Below are positions 18,173-27,543 of a stretch of 64,000 nt of DNA, one piece after another. Both the position numbers and the translations under genes were made by a program. A model generated the notes under the pieces. It was not told the DNA's origin and did no database searches. It saw only the letters and a list, made by a program, of their open reading frames with translations. The DNA is from Rhodopseudomonas sp. P2A-2r (lineage in GTDB: Bacteria > Pseudomonadota > Alphaproteobacteria > Rhizobiales > Xanthobacteraceae): NCBI RefSeq assembly GCF_026015985.1, contig NZ_CP110389.1, positions 6,633,501-6,697,500 of the forward strand. The letters are read 5' to 3'. Every line of letters starts with the position of its first letter. The first letter of the stretch is position 1.

Positions 18173-19867
18173 ATGACCAAACTGCGCTCCCGCATCACTA
18201 CGGACGGCCTCGATCGCGCGCCGCATCGCGCCTTCATGCGCGCGAGCGGGCTCGACGACGACGCCATCGCCAAGCCGATGGTCGGCGTGGTCAGCATGAA
18301 GGGCGACCTGTCGCCCTGCAACATGACCCACGACTTCCAGGTCGCGGCGGCGCGGGACGGCATCAGCGAGGCCGGCGGCACGCCGCGCGACTTCTCCACC
18401 ATTTCGGTGTCCGACGGCATCAGCATGGGACATGAGGGCATGAAGTTCTCGCTGCTGTCGCGCGAGATCATCGCCGACTCCATCGAGGCCGTGGTGCACA
18501 GCTACGCGTTCGACGCGCTGATCGGCTTCGGCGGCTGCGACAAGACGCTGCCCGGCGTGATCATGGGCATGGTCCGCTGCAACGTGCCGGCGATCTTCAT
18601 CTACGGCGGCAGCTCGCTGCCCGGCAAGTATGAAGGCAAGACCATCACCGCGCTGGACTCCTACGAAGCGGTCGGTTCGTTCATGACCGGCGAGATCGAT
18701 GCCACCACGCTGGAAGGCATCGAGCGTGCCTGCCTGCCGACAGTGGGCGCCTGCGCCGGGCAGTTCACCGCCAATACCATGGCGATGGTCTCCGAGGCCA
18801 TGGGCCTGACCATGCCGAACATCTCCATGGTGCCCGGCGTCTATGCCGAGCGCGCGCACACCGCGCGCCGCGCCGGCCGGCTGATCATGGAGATGCTGCG
18901 TAAAGGCGGTCCGCTGCCGCGCGACATCGTGACACGCAAATCGCTAGAGAACGGCGCTGCCATGGTCGCCGCCACCGGCGGCTCGACCAACGCCGCACTG
19001 CATCTGCCGGCGATCGCCAACGAGGCTGGCATTACCTTCACCATCGATGATGTCGGCGAGGTGTTTGCGCGCACGCCGCTGATCGGCAATCTCAGGCCCG
19101 GCGGCAAGTACACCGCCAAGGACGTCTACGACATCGGCGGCTGCGCGGTGGTGATGCGCGCGCTGATCGAGAGCGGGCACATCGACGGCTCCTGTCTCAG
19201 CATCACCGGCACGACGCTGGCCGAGGAATACGGCAATGCCAACAAGGCCGATGGCGAGGTGATTTACAGCGCAGCCAAACCGATCATGCCGGATGGCGGC
19301 GTCGCGGTGCTGAAGGGCAACCTCGCGCCGGACGGCGCGGTGATCAAGGTCGCCGGGTTGAAGAACACGGTGTTCGAGGGCACCGCACGGGTGTTCGAGG
19401 ACGAGGATAGCTGCGTAGCCGCCGTGAAGGCCCGGACCTATAGCGCCGGCGACGTGCTGATAATCCGCAACGAGGGTCCGGTCGGCGGCCCCGGCATGCG
19501 CGAGATGCTCGGCGTCACCGCCCTGATCTATGGCCAGGGCATGGGCGAGAAGGTGGCACTGATCACCGACGGCCGGTTCTCGGGCGCAACCCGCGGCATG
19601 TGCATCGGTTACGTGTCGCCGGAAGCCTTTGTCGGCGGGCCGCTGGCGCTCGTGCGCGACGGCGACCGCATCCGCATCGACGCGCCGGCGCGGCGCATGG
19701 ACCTGCTCATTGACGACGCGGAGTTCGCTTCGCGAAAAGCCGCGTGGGTGCAGCGTCCGCCGCGGCATCGCGCCGGCGCGCTAGCGAAATACGCGCGGCT
19801 GGTGGGCCAGGCGCCGGGTGGCGCCGTCACCCATGACGGCGGCGCCGAATGGCCGTGGTACGATTGA
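18173..19867 (+). CDS. ilvD: IlvD/Edd family dehydratase (dihydroxy-acid dehydratase-like)
   Basis: A 564-residue iron-sulfur dehydratase starting [20 protein letters not shown]. The three expected cluster-binding cysteines are Cys49 (DLSPCNMT), Cys122 ([11 protein letters not shown]) and Cys194 ([13 protein letters not shown]), and the substrate loop [14 protein letters not shown] is present. The C-terminus has [20 protein letters not shown]. The length matches dihydroxy-acid dehydratase (about 560). Many bacteria carry extra paralogues acting on sugar acids, and the neighbouring sugar-acid dehydrogenases and binding protein support that role here, so the symbol names the family only. Confidence 0.85.
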   Translation: MTKLRSRITTDGLDRAPHRAFMRASGLDDDAIAKPMVGVVSMKGDLSPCNMTHDFQVAAARDGISEAGGTPRDFSTISVSDGISMGHEGMKFSLLSREIIADSIEAVVHSYAFDALIGFGGCDKTLPGVIMGMVRCNVPAIFIYGGSSLPGKYEGKTITALDSYEAVGSFMTGEIDATTLEGIERACLPTVGACAGQFTANTMAMVSEAMGLTMPNISMVPGVYAERAHTARRAGRLIMEMLRKGGPLPRDIVTRKSLENGAAMVAATGGSTNAALHLPAIANEAGITFTIDDVGEVFARTPLIGNLRPGGKYTAKDVYDIGGCAVVMRALIESGHIDGSCLSITGTTLAEEYGNANKADGEVIYSAAKPIMPDGGVAVLKGNLAPDGAVIKVAGLKNTVFEGTARVFEDEDSCVAAVKARTYSAGDVLIIRNEGPVGGPGMREMLGVTALIYGQGMGEKVALITDGRFSGATRGMCIGYVSPEAFVGGPLALVRDGDRIRIDAPARRMDLLIDDAEFASRKAAWVQRPPRHRAGALAKYARLVGQAPGGAVTHDGGAEWPWYD

Positions 19868-19868
19868 T

Positions 19869-19918
19869 GGTCATTCCGGGGCGGACGTCGTGTTGGCTGC
19901 GCGCGAAGCCGGAATCCC
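19869..19918 (-). repeat. dispersed intergenic repeat, copy 1
   Basis: The minus strand reads gggattccggcttcgcgcgc at the start and ends gccccggaatgacc. The same arrangement occurs at 24913-24972 and, degenerate, at 31959-32008. It lies directly after the dehydratase stop codon. Confidence 0.6.
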
Positions 19919-19991
19919 GATATGTTCAAGACATATCGAGGTTGCTGGTCCGCTCGAGCTTCGCTCTCGCGCCCTGGAATGACAGTAAAAT

Positions 19992-21679
19992 TCACGCCGC
20001 GCGCACGGCTGCGAGAAACTTCTGTACCTCGCTCTGCAGGTGATCGCTCTCGCTCATCAGCGCGCAGGCGAGACCGTGGACCTGCTCGGAGGCCGCGCCG
20101 GTGTCCGACGCGCCGCGGTTGACGTCGACGATGGAGCTGGCCACCTGGGTGGCACCTTGCGCCGCCTGCTGCACGCTGCGGGAAATCGCCTGGGTGGCCG
20201 CGCCCTGCACTTCGACGGCCGCGGCGATCGCCTGCGAAATTTCCGAGACCTGGCCGATAGTGGCGCCGATATCGCGGATCGCTGTCACCGACAGGTCGGT
20301 CGCCGACTGCATCTGCGCGATCTGCAAGCTGATCTCCTCGGTTGCCTTGGCTGTTTGCGCAGCCAAGGCCTTGACCTCTGAAGCGACCACAGCGAAGCCG
20401 CGGCCGGCCTCGCCGGCCCGCGCCGCCTCGATGGTGGCATTGAGCGCCAGCAGGTTGGTCTGTTCGGCCACCGCGCCGATCAGCTTCACCACTTCGCCGA
20501 TGCGTTCCGCCGACTGCGACAGTTCACCGATGCGCGCATTGGTCTGCTCCGCCTGTTGGACGGCGGCACGGGAGATGCGCTGGGACTCCTGAACCTGGCG
20601 CCCGATCTCGGTCACCGACGAGGCCATTTCCTCGGACGCCGCCGCGGCGGACTGAGCGTTGGCGGAGGACTGCTCCGACGCCGCTGCCACGGTCGCCGAC
20701 AGCGACTGCGTGGTCTCGGCCGTTTTGGTCAGGCTGCCCGCTGCCGCCTCGATCTCCGATGATGCCGCTGACACCGCTTGCACGATCTGGCCCACGGCCT
20801 GGTCGAAGCCATCGGCAACCTGCCGCATGGCCATCTTGCGCTCTTCGTCGTTCTGCCGCTTGATGACGGCCTGCTCGGCATCCATGGAGCGTACCCGCAA
20901 CGCGCTGTCCTTGAAAACCTGTACCGTGCGAGCCATGGCCCCCACCTCGTCGGCGCGACCGAGCGACGGCACTATCGTTTCCAGCTCGCCGTCTGCGAGG
21001 CGCTGCATTACGCCGGTCATGCCGGTGATCGGCCGGATCACCCCGACCGCGACGCCAATGAGACCGGCCCCGATGAGCAGGGAAACCGACCCTGACAGAA
21101 TCCACAGCAGCACCGTGAACGTCGCAACGCGATCGGTCGCGGCCGCCTCGGTGGCCGCATTGGCATCATTGGTGCGCTTGACGATCTCGTCGATGACGAC
21201 GCGGTGCGCGGTATAGGCAGCCGTAATCACGGCATAGGCAGCGGCCGCCGCATTGCCATCCCCCTGCCGAGCGCCGGCAGCAGTTTCTGCTCCACGGCCT
21301 CCCAGAATCGTTTCACCTCACTGTCGGATTTTTCGACCAGCAGGAATTTGATGCCCGGCTCGAGTTCGGACGCCGACCAGAACGCGCGGCGGTCGTCATA
21401 ATCCTTCTTGAGCTGCGTCAACCGCTCCGTACGCACCGCCAGCGAAGCCGGATCATGAAGCGCCAGCGTGGCTTCGAGATAGGCCTCGATCACATATTCA
21501 GGCGGCGGCAGAATATCGGCGACCAGATCATTGCCAAGCTTGACGCGATCGTATACCGGCCCGCCTACCTTGAGCTGGGTCAAGCCGTAAAGACTGGTAC
21601 CGATGATGACCGCGAGACCGATCGCGGTCACCACACCAAAAACGATGACCGCACGGGAAATTGTCAGACGCATCTTCAT
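19992..21679 (-). pseudogene. methyl-accepting chemotaxis protein split by a one-base deletion
   Basis: Two overlapping minus-strand frames together make one receptor. The front part, 21227-21679, is MKMRLTISRAVIVFGVVTAI (membrane helix) and a periplasmic four-helix domain up to [11 protein letters not shown]. The rear part, 19992-21230, continues with a second membrane helix, HAMP ([20 protein letters not shown]) and the signalling domain with [20 protein letters not shown]. Adding one C to the run of five at 21260-21264 (plus strand) joins them as [20 protein letters not shown], giving a receptor of about 560 residues. This is a single-base deletion in a homopolymer, so it may be a sequencing error and the gene intact. 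Confidence 0.85.
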
Positions 21680-22452
21680 GTCGGATTTGCTCGAACTTCA
21701 GGTTGGATCGGCGGTAACTACGCGGCCCAGGTGTTTCAGCCCAGCCGATGCATAGCCCTCGGCGTATCGGAGATTGCGCCGCACCGATCGGCGGTGACAC
21801 AGGTGAGACTGAGTCTGACGAGTTAGATCGATGCCAGCGACAGCTGATCGTGCAGACGGACGTTCGGCTTCCTGTTCGAACCGCGCGCGAGCGATTAGAG
21901 CCTCAAAGGTATGAACGAATTGTTCGCAGGCCCTGATGCACTTCCCGATCGTGGCAATCGCCGCTTCCAGCTTGCTGGCCTTGTCGGTGAGTCCGGCGGC
22001 AAGACCGGCCAGCGACGGCAACACCGGGCAGATGAAAGACGCTTCCCACAATGAATCCCCCTTACAATCGAGCCGGACTATTCCGCCCCTCGAGCGTCGC
22101 CGCGCCGGCAATTCGACGCCCAACGTTCGACCATTGCCAGCTGCGATAGATAGCCTGACTTAGTAAGGGACGGCTTACGCCTGCGAGCGCCCGTCCCGCT
22201 CAATTTGTGACAAATCCTGTCTCGCAGTAGTACTTATTGCTTTGCTGGCTATTGGCTGATTGCTTAACGGTGCAACACGAACGCGTTGCACCCGCGACGT
22301 GTTACCACCAGCGAAAATCTGGCGCCGCGTGCGCGTTTTTAGTAGACTGCGCAGTCCGTGAGTGAATGTTCTGCTGGCACGGCAAAGCTTTATTGTTAAA
22401 TGATTGCCATGAATCGGATTGTCAGAACGCCGGCAAGTAAGCGCATTTGGTA
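21680..22452. other. 773-base gap with no convincing gene
   Basis: This stretch separates the split chemoreceptor from the PAS-AraC gene. A minus-strand frame at 21698-22123 (141 codons) contains a helical segment (GLTDKASKLEAAIATIGKCI, then RACEQFVHTFEAL) but resembles nothing I know and lacks a good start, so I leave it uncalled. A short hairpin arm pair gggacgg/ccgtccc is at 22167-22197. The part from 22200 to 22440 is AT-richer than the surrounding DNA and probably holds promoter and control sites. Confidence 0.45.
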
Positions 22453-23547
22453 ATGTCAGTCGCGGAACTCGAACTGATCGGAAATTTGCCAACGGCCTTC
22501 CTTGACGCTTTAGCGGTCGGCATTTCGCTGGTCGACCCACGCGACGGGCACATCATCTATGCCAACAAGGAATTCAGCCGCATCCTCGGCTATTCCTGCG
22601 ACGAGATCCGGCGCAACCGCATTTTCTTTATCGACCTCACGCACCCCGACGACCGGGGCCGGAATGTCGAGCAGAATCGGCGCCTGCTGCATGGTGAGAT
22701 CGACCAATATAAAATCCAAGAACGATACCTGCTCAAAAATGGCGAGATGCTGTGGGTGAATGTGACGGCAACGGCTATTCGCGGACCCGATGGTTGTGTC
22801 CGCTGGACTGCGGCCGTCATCGAGGACATTACAAAAGAGAAGGTTCTGCAGCAGCAGCTCGAGGTCGCCGAAGAGTTGGGCGGCCTCGTCACCTGGAACT
22901 GGGACGTCAAGTCTCGCAAGGCGAAGCCGTCGCAGCGCTACAATTCCCTGTTCGGCATTCCGGACACCACATCCGAACTGTCGATCGAGCGGTTTCTTGA
23001 GCTTGTTCATCCCGATGATCGGGCGTCGGTATGTTCGGCAATGAGACGCGCGATAAATGGCGGGGCGTATTCCCACGAGTATCGCATCGTGCGCGCCGAC
23101 GGATCGATTCGCTGGATGCGCGGCATTGCAACCTGCGTCGTCGATGCAGCCAACGAGGTGACCAGCGTCCTTGGCGCCACGATCGACATTTCCGATGCCA
23201 AGACGCGCAAACAGCCCGAGATCGCGCCGAAAGCCATGCGCGACATCATGCGGCACATCGAGGCCAACTCGCACAAGCCTATCTCGATTCCGGAGATCGC
23301 TGCCGAATACGACGTCAGCCCGCGCAGCATCCACAAGCATTTCTCGGCGTTGGGCACCACACCAATGAAATTCGTCAAGCAGACCCGGCTGCGCTGCGCG
23401 CATCGGCGACTGTCCAGCCCCGACCGCAAGACATCCATCACCGGCGTCGCCTTCGAATGCGGCTTCACCAATCTCGGCCATTTTGCGCGCGACTACCGCA
23501 AGGAATTCGACGAACTCCCGTCCGAGACGCTGAAACGCAATCTCTAG
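22453..23547 (+). CDS. PAS-PAS-AraC type transcriptional regulator
   Basis: A 364-residue protein. I use the ATG at 22453; a TTG six bases earlier is in frame. Residues about 10-120 are one PAS domain (DALAVGISLVDPRDGHIIYA, then IFFIDLTHPDDRGR and a PAC part RGPDGCVRWTAAVIEDITKE). Residues about 140-250 are a second (ELVHPDDRASV, EYRIVRADGSIRWMRGIATC). The C-terminus (about 260-364) is an AraC-type HTH pair: YDVSPRSIHKHFSALGTTPM and ITGVAFECGFTNLGHFARDY. It is a soluble sensor-regulator whose signal is unknown. Its stop codon TAG is part of the target site of the IS5 element behind it. Confidence 0.9.
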   Translation: MSVAELELIGNLPTAFLDALAVGISLVDPRDGHIIYANKEFSRILGYSCDEIRRNRIFFIDLTHPDDRGRNVEQNRRLLHGEIDQYKIQERYLLKNGEMLWVNVTATAIRGPDGCVRWTAAVIEDITKEKVLQQQLEVAEELGGLVTWNWDVKSRKAKPSQRYNSLFGIPDTTSELSIERFLELVHPDDRASVCSAMRRAINGGAYSHEYRIVRADGSIRWMRGIATCVVDAANEVTSVLGATIDISDAKTRKQPEIAPKAMRDIMRHIEANSHKPISIPEIAAEYDVSPRSIHKHFSALGTTPMKFVKQTRLRCAHRRLSSPDRKTSITGVAFECGFTNLGHFARDYRKEFDELPSETLKRNL

Positions 23548-24834
23548 CAGTCTGCTGAAAAACCCTAGATTTGAGAGTTTTCTTGTCTCTCTGCGGTCGT
23601 TATCGAAGTGGGGAGCGGTGAGGGAGCGCGCTTATCGGCGGGGTGCCGGGGTTGTCCCCGAAGCCGGTGGCCTATGCTGCGAGCAGTTTGGGGATGCGGA
23701 TCAGATTGTAGGCGATCAGGTTAAGGAGAAAGTCGGCGGCGACGCGACCGATGCCGCGATGCTTGGTCTTGCGCATGGTGCCGTGTTGTTTGCCCCAGCC
23801 GAAGATGCACTCGATCATCGCTCGGCGTGATTGCGACATGCCATAGCCGGGATGTCGTGTGGTGCGATCGTCGATGGCGCTGGTGCGGGTCTTGCCGGCT
23901 TTGGTGACGGCGTTGTTTTGCGTCACATGCGGCGTCACGTCGATGGCGCGAAGCTTGGCCACATGATCGGCGGTGTCGTAGGCCTTGTCCTCACCGGCCG
24001 TGATGCGGCGGCGGGCCGTCTTGCGCCGAGCCTTCAACATCGTCTCCGAAGCGCGGCGCTCGGCCGTGCCATTGGCGTGCGTAACCATGCCGGCGACTGC
24101 CAGGCCATGCCGGTTCTCCATGGTCGCGTGGCCCATATAGCAAAGCCTGGCCTCGCGCCCGGCCGCCTTGCGGTAGAGCCTGCTGTCGGGATCGCTGGTG
24201 CTGGCATGGGTGTCGTTCTTGCGCTTCTGGCCATGGAAATTGGCGCCGTTGTCATCGTCGCCACTGCCGTCCTTGGGACGAAAGCTCTTCTGCGAAGCCC
24301 AGGCTTCGATCAGCGTCCCGTCCACCGAAAAATGCTCGTTCGACAATAGCGGCCTGACCTGGGAATGGTTCAGGAGCCTGGCCATGAACTTCGCAAACAC
24401 CTCGCCGTTCTGCAGCCTGTCGCGGTTCTTGGTGAAGGTGGTCGGGTCCCAGACCGGATCGTCCGGTGAAAGCCCTACGAACCAGCGATATAAAAGATTA
24501 TAGTTCAGCTGCTCCATCAGCTGGCGTTCCGAGCGGATGCCGTAGAACACCTGCAGCAACAGCGCGCTCAGTAATTGTTCGGGAGGAATCGAAGGACGTC
24601 CCTCGCTGGCGTAAAGCTTCGCCAGGCTACGGCTCAACTCACCCAGCACATCCCGGACAAGCTCGCGGATCTTCCTCAGAGGGTGGTTCGTCGGCACCCG
24701 CTTGTCTGGTGAAATGTACGAAAACAACCCGCCCTGATCCACAAAATTGCCGCGCATGCTCGTCTCCACCGATTCGAGATGACAAAGTGAATCATCAAGA
24801 AAACCGCTTGGCGAGCTGGTTTTTCAGCAGACTG
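23548..24834 (-). mobile_element. IS5-family insertion sequence, complete, 1287 bases
   Basis: The element is bounded by a perfect inverted repeat. With the duplicated CTAG included, 23 bases match exactly between 23542-23564 and 24818-24840 (ctctagcagtctgctgaaaaacc and its complement). CTAG occurs on both sides (23544-23547 and 24835-24838), a four-base target duplication of the YTAR kind used by the IS5 group. It carries one intact transposase gene on the minus strand. Because the left CTAG supplies the stop of the PAS-AraC gene, insertion left that gene whole. Perfect ends and an open transposase frame suggest a recent arrival. Confidence 0.92.
23672..24757 (-). CDS. IS5-family transposase
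   Basis: A 361-residue DDE transposase starting MRGNFVDQGGLFSYISPDKR; GGAG lies eight bases upstream, so I prefer 24757 to the GTG at 24769. The N-terminal helical domain (DUF772-like, SIPPEQLLSALLLQVFYGIR) is followed by the catalytic aspartates in HFSVDGTLIEAW and GEDKAYDTADHV and the glutamate in RRAMIECIFGWGKQHG. A basic stretch NFHGQKRKNDTHASTSDPDS is the usual insertion in this group. No frameshift or early stop is seen, so it is probably active. Confidence 0.93.
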   Translation of the reverse strand: MRGNFVDQGGLFSYISPDKRVPTNHPLRKIRELVRDVLGELSRSLAKLYASEGRPSIPPEQLLSALLLQVFYGIRSERQLMEQLNYNLLYRWFVGLSPDDPVWDPTTFTKNRDRLQNGEVFAKFMARLLNHSQVRPLLSNEHFSVDGTLIEAWASQKSFRPKDGSGDDDNGANFHGQKRKNDTHASTSDPDSRLYRKAAGREARLCYMGHATMENRHGLAVAGMVTHANGTAERRASETMLKARRKTARRRITAGEDKAYDTADHVAKLRAIDVTPHVTQNNAVTKAGKTRTSAIDDRTTRHPGYGMSQSRRAMIECIFGWGKQHGTMRKTKHRGIGRVAADFLLNLIAYNLIRIPKLLAA

Positions 24835-24912
24835 CTAGAGTTTGATCCTTTAAAATCGAAGCGGCTTAACCTTGTCCCGGAGACGTTCCGGCCTAGCGAA
24901 GCTGCATAGATC

Positions 24913-24972
24913 GGGATTCCGGGTTCACGCTTCAGCTGGCCTTCGCCGACCGAAGCGTGCCCCGGAATGACC
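24913..24972 (+). repeat. dispersed intergenic repeat, copy 2
   Basis: Reads gggattccgggttcacgc at the start and ends gccccggaatgacc, the same order as copy 1. It lies between the IS5 element and the ridA gene, just four bases from the ridA stop. Confidence 0.6.
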
Positions 24973-24976
24973 AGCT

Positions 24977-25324
24977 TCAGCCGATGGCGGCGATGACGGC
25001 GATCTCGACCTTGATCGAGGGATCGGCGAGGCGGGCCTCGACGCAGGCACGCGCCGGCGTGTTGTCCTGCGGCACCCAGGCATCCCACACGGTGTTGAAC
25101 TTGGCGAAATCGCCCATGCTGGGCAGCCACACGGTGACCGACAGCATCTTGGTCTTGTCGGTGCCGGCTTCCTTGAGCAGCGCGTCGATCTTGGCGAGCA
25201 CTTCCGTGGTCTGCGCCTCGATGCTGCCGGTGTAATCGTTGGGCACCTGGCCGGCGAGATAGACGGTGTTGCCGTAGATGGCGGCCTGGCTGAGACGCTT
25301 GCCGGGAACGAGGCGCTTGATCAT
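24977..25324 (-). CDS. RidA/YjgF family protein
   Basis: A 115-residue protein starting MIKRLVPGKRLSQAAIYGNT after GGAAG; the ATG at 25339 has no site. It shows the family pattern VYLAGQVPNDYTGSIEAQTT, DKTKMLSVTVWLPSM and the conserved RACVEARLADPSIKVEIAVIA with the arginine that hydrolyses reactive enamines and imines in RidA. It probably forms a trimer in the cytoplasm. It follows btaA by 155 bases on the same strand; co-transcription is possible but no link between the two is known to me. It could also be a deaminase of the TdcF or 2-aminomuconate branch. Confidence 0.88.
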   Translation of the reverse strand: MIKRLVPGKRLSQAAIYGNTVYLAGQVPNDYTGSIEAQTTEVLAKIDALLKEAGTDKTKMLSVTVWLPSMGDFAKFNTVWDAWVPQDNTPARACVEARLADPSIKVEIAVIAAIG

Positions 25325-25495
25325 GATGCAATCTTCCATGCGAGAGCGGTTGGCTACGACGACCGGCGCAAGTCCGTCGTCGCTATTAACTCATTGACAT
25401 CGCGAACGGTTTTACCCTCCGCGATGTCGTCCGAATGGAAGGCTATGTACGCGCGGAGGACACTCGCGTCAATTCGCGCAAGCGCCCACCGCCGC

Positions 25496-26704
25496 TCATT
25501 TGCGGGTGTAGAGGTGAAAGCCGCCATAGATTCCCGAGCGATCCTGCGCCAGGCCCTGCGCGCTGCGCACGTCGTCGCGCTGCCAGGTCTGCTGCAGCGA
25601 GGCGAGGTGGGGATGATCGAGCGAGGATTCCGCGCCTGCGGTACGGAAGATGATCTTCACTTTGTCGCTGCCGGCGCGGTCGATCGCATTCCACAGCGCG
25701 CGGATCTCATCGGGCGCCATCCAGTCCTGGGAATCGAGCAGCACGACAGCATCGATCTGCCGCGCCGGCTGGTTTTCCAGGAACACGCGGAGATTGGCGT
25801 GCACCGGGGTGATCAGCCCGGCGCCGCCGCGCATGGCATCGAAGCGGCCCTGCTGCAGGTACAGCGGCAGGCATGTGTCACCCGGGCCGGGATAGCTGCG
25901 CGCCAGCGCCTGCCAGGCAAAATAGTTGGTGGCGTTGGGGTGCACGTCGATCAGGCGCAACAGGCGCTGGTGCAGCACCTCGTTGAGCGGCTGGTCGCCG
26001 CCGAGCAGCGTGCGCTGCTGCGGCGGGATGCCGAGGCTGAACAGCAGCGCCGGCGTCCGCGTCATCCAGCGCGCCAGCCGGGAATGAAACAGCCGGTGCA
26101 CCTTTGCCAGTGCGCGCTGCCGCGCCGGCGACTGCGCGTCGTCCTTCAGCAGCACGGCGAGATCGATTCCGGCCAGCCGCGCCAGCCGGTGCGCGAAGCC
26201 GATGAAATGCCCGAGCGCGCCGTGACGATAGAATCCGTTGGTGAAGTAGCTCGAGCGCGGCCGGCCGCGGAAATCGCGCTCGTCCCAGAACGCGCGGGCC
26301 TCGGCGTCGAGCACCGGCCGCAGCCGCTCGCGATAGATCGTGGCGTTGGCGACCGCATTGCCCTCGCCGAAGAACTCCCAGAAGTCGGCGTAGTCGGTCA
26401 GCGCGCGAAAGCCGGCGAGCTTCAGCTTGAGCAGCGACAGATGCGCCTCGTTGAGATCGACCGCAAAGATCTGCATCGGGCTCGCCGCGAGATAGGACAG
26501 CGCGTTGCAGCCGCCGCTGGAGATGGTGACGATGGTGGCGCCGGGCGGCAGTTGCAGCGCCGCAAGATCGGCCTCGGGGTCTTCCCAGATCTGGGTGTAG
26601 ACCAGCCGGCGGAACCAGAGGGCAAACAGCCGGTCCCAGATGGTGGCCTCGTGGTGACCGCGGCTGTTGCGAACGGCGTCGGCGATGAGCTGCTGCGTGT
26701 TCAT
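25496..26704 (-). CDS. btaA: betaine lipid synthase BtaA (SAM:diacylglycerol 3-amino-3-carboxypropyltransferase)
   Basis: A 402-residue protein starting MNTQQLIADAVRNSRGHHEA after a strong GAGGG site. The DUF3419 pattern is clear: LVYTQIWEDPEADLAALQL, then the SAM site TIVTISSGGCNALSYLAASP with IFAVDLNEAHLSLLKLKL. The family adds the homoserine-type head of S-adenosylmethionine to diacylglycerol to give DGHS, the precursor of the phosphorus-free betaine lipid DGTS. The length fits the characterised rhizobial and Rhodobacter proteins (about 410). BtaB, which methylates DGHS, is encoded divergently across 149 bases. Confidence 0.9.
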   Translation of the reverse strand: MNTQQLIADAVRNSRGHHEATIWDRLFALWFRRLVYTQIWEDPEADLAALQLPPGATIVTISSGGCNALSYLAASPMQIFAVDLNEAHLSLLKLKLAGFRALTDYADFWEFFGEGNAVANATIYRERLRPVLDAEARAFWDERDFRGRPRSSYFTNGFYRHGALGHFIGFAHRLARLAGIDLAVLLKDDAQSPARQRALAKVHRLFHSRLARWMTRTPALLFSLGIPPQQRTLLGGDQPLNEVLHQRLLRLIDVHPNATNYFAWQALARSYPGPGDTCLPLYLQQGRFDAMRGGAGLITPVHANLRVFLENQPARQIDAVVLLDSQDWMAPDEIRALWNAIDRAGSDKVKIIFRTAGAESSLDHPHLASLQQTWQRDDVRSAQGLAQDRSGIYGGFHLYTRK

Positions 26705-26787
26705 TGTTCCCTCGAATCGTCAATCTGAAACAAATATCAAGCGCAGACTGCGGTTTTGCGACAGTCTCATGCTCCATGTGCTGCGCG

Positions 26788-26805
26788 CTGTCACATGACC
26801 GTCGC
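26788..26805 (+). promoter_or_regulatory. possible Pho box between btaA and btaB
   Basis: ctgtcacatgaccgtcgc holds two 7-base units starting 11 bases apart (ctgtcac, ccgtcgc), as in the rhizobial Pho box consensus (ctgtcat with 11-base spacing). The first unit matches 6 of 7 positions, the second only 4 of 7. Betaine lipid genes in related bacteria are induced by phosphate lack. The match alone is modest. Confidence 0.4.
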
Positions 26806-26853
26806 GTAACAGTGGAATGCAGAATGCAGCCACCCCTGCGCGACGAGGTGATC

Positions 26854-27543
26854 ATGCTGGCTGTATTCGAGACCGATGAAGGCGTGGAGGCCGTGCGGCC
26901 GGCGGAAGCCGCCGTCCGCATGAACAAGATGTACCGCTGGCAGCGCTACATCTATGACATGACTCGACGCTACTACCTGCTTGGCCGCGACCAGCTGATC
27001 GACGGCCTGCAGCCGAAGCCCGGCGCCAGCGTGCTGGAGATCGGCTGCGGCACCGGCCGCAACCTGGTCCACACCGCGCGGCGCTATCCCCAAGCCGCCA
27101 TCTTCGGCTTCGATATTTCCACGGAAATGCTGACCACCGCGATTGCGGCGATCGACCGCGCCGGTCTCGCCCGATCGGTGCGCGTCGCCCACGGTGACGC
27201 CACCCATTTCGATCCGGGAAAGATGTTTCAGGTCGCCCGCTTCGACCATGTGATGATCTGCTACAGCCTGTCGATGATCCCCGACTGGCAACTGGTGCTC
27301 GACAATGCGCTGGCCTGCCTCAAGCATGGCGGAAAACTGCACATCGTCGATTTCGGCGACCAGTCCGGCCTTCCCACAATTGCGGCAAAGCTACTGCTGC
27401 GCTGGCTGGCCCTGTTCGACGTGACGCCGCGCAACGACTTGCGCAATGCCGTCGAGCGCCTGGCCGCGCGATCCGGCGCCGAACTCACCTTCAAGCGACC
27501 GTTCCGCGGCTATGCGCAACAGGCAGTGCTGACGCTGCGCTAG
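26854..27543 (+). CDS. btaB: BtaB, diacylglycerylhomoserine N-methyltransferase
   Basis: A 229-residue methyltransferase starting MLAVFETDEGVEAVRPAEAA; GAGG lies five bases before the ATG at 26854, while a start at 26824 is also possible. The family front MYRWQRYIYDMTRRYYLLGRD is followed by motif I VLEIGCGTGRNLVHTAR and AIFGFDISTEML. It methylates the amino group of diacylglycerylhomoserine three times with SAM to give DGTS. The usual rhizobial order is a btaBA operon; here the two genes diverge. It ends in a four-base overlap with the convergent membrane-protein gene. Confidence 0.88.
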   Translation: MLAVFETDEGVEAVRPAEAAVRMNKMYRWQRYIYDMTRRYYLLGRDQLIDGLQPKPGASVLEIGCGTGRNLVHTARRYPQAAIFGFDISTEMLTTAIAAIDRAGLARSVRVAHGDATHFDPGKMFQVARFDHVMICYSLSMIPDWQLVLDNALACLKHGGKLHIVDFGDQSGLPTIAAKLLLRWLALFDVTPRNDLRNAVERLAARSGAELTFKRPFRGYAQQAVLTLR

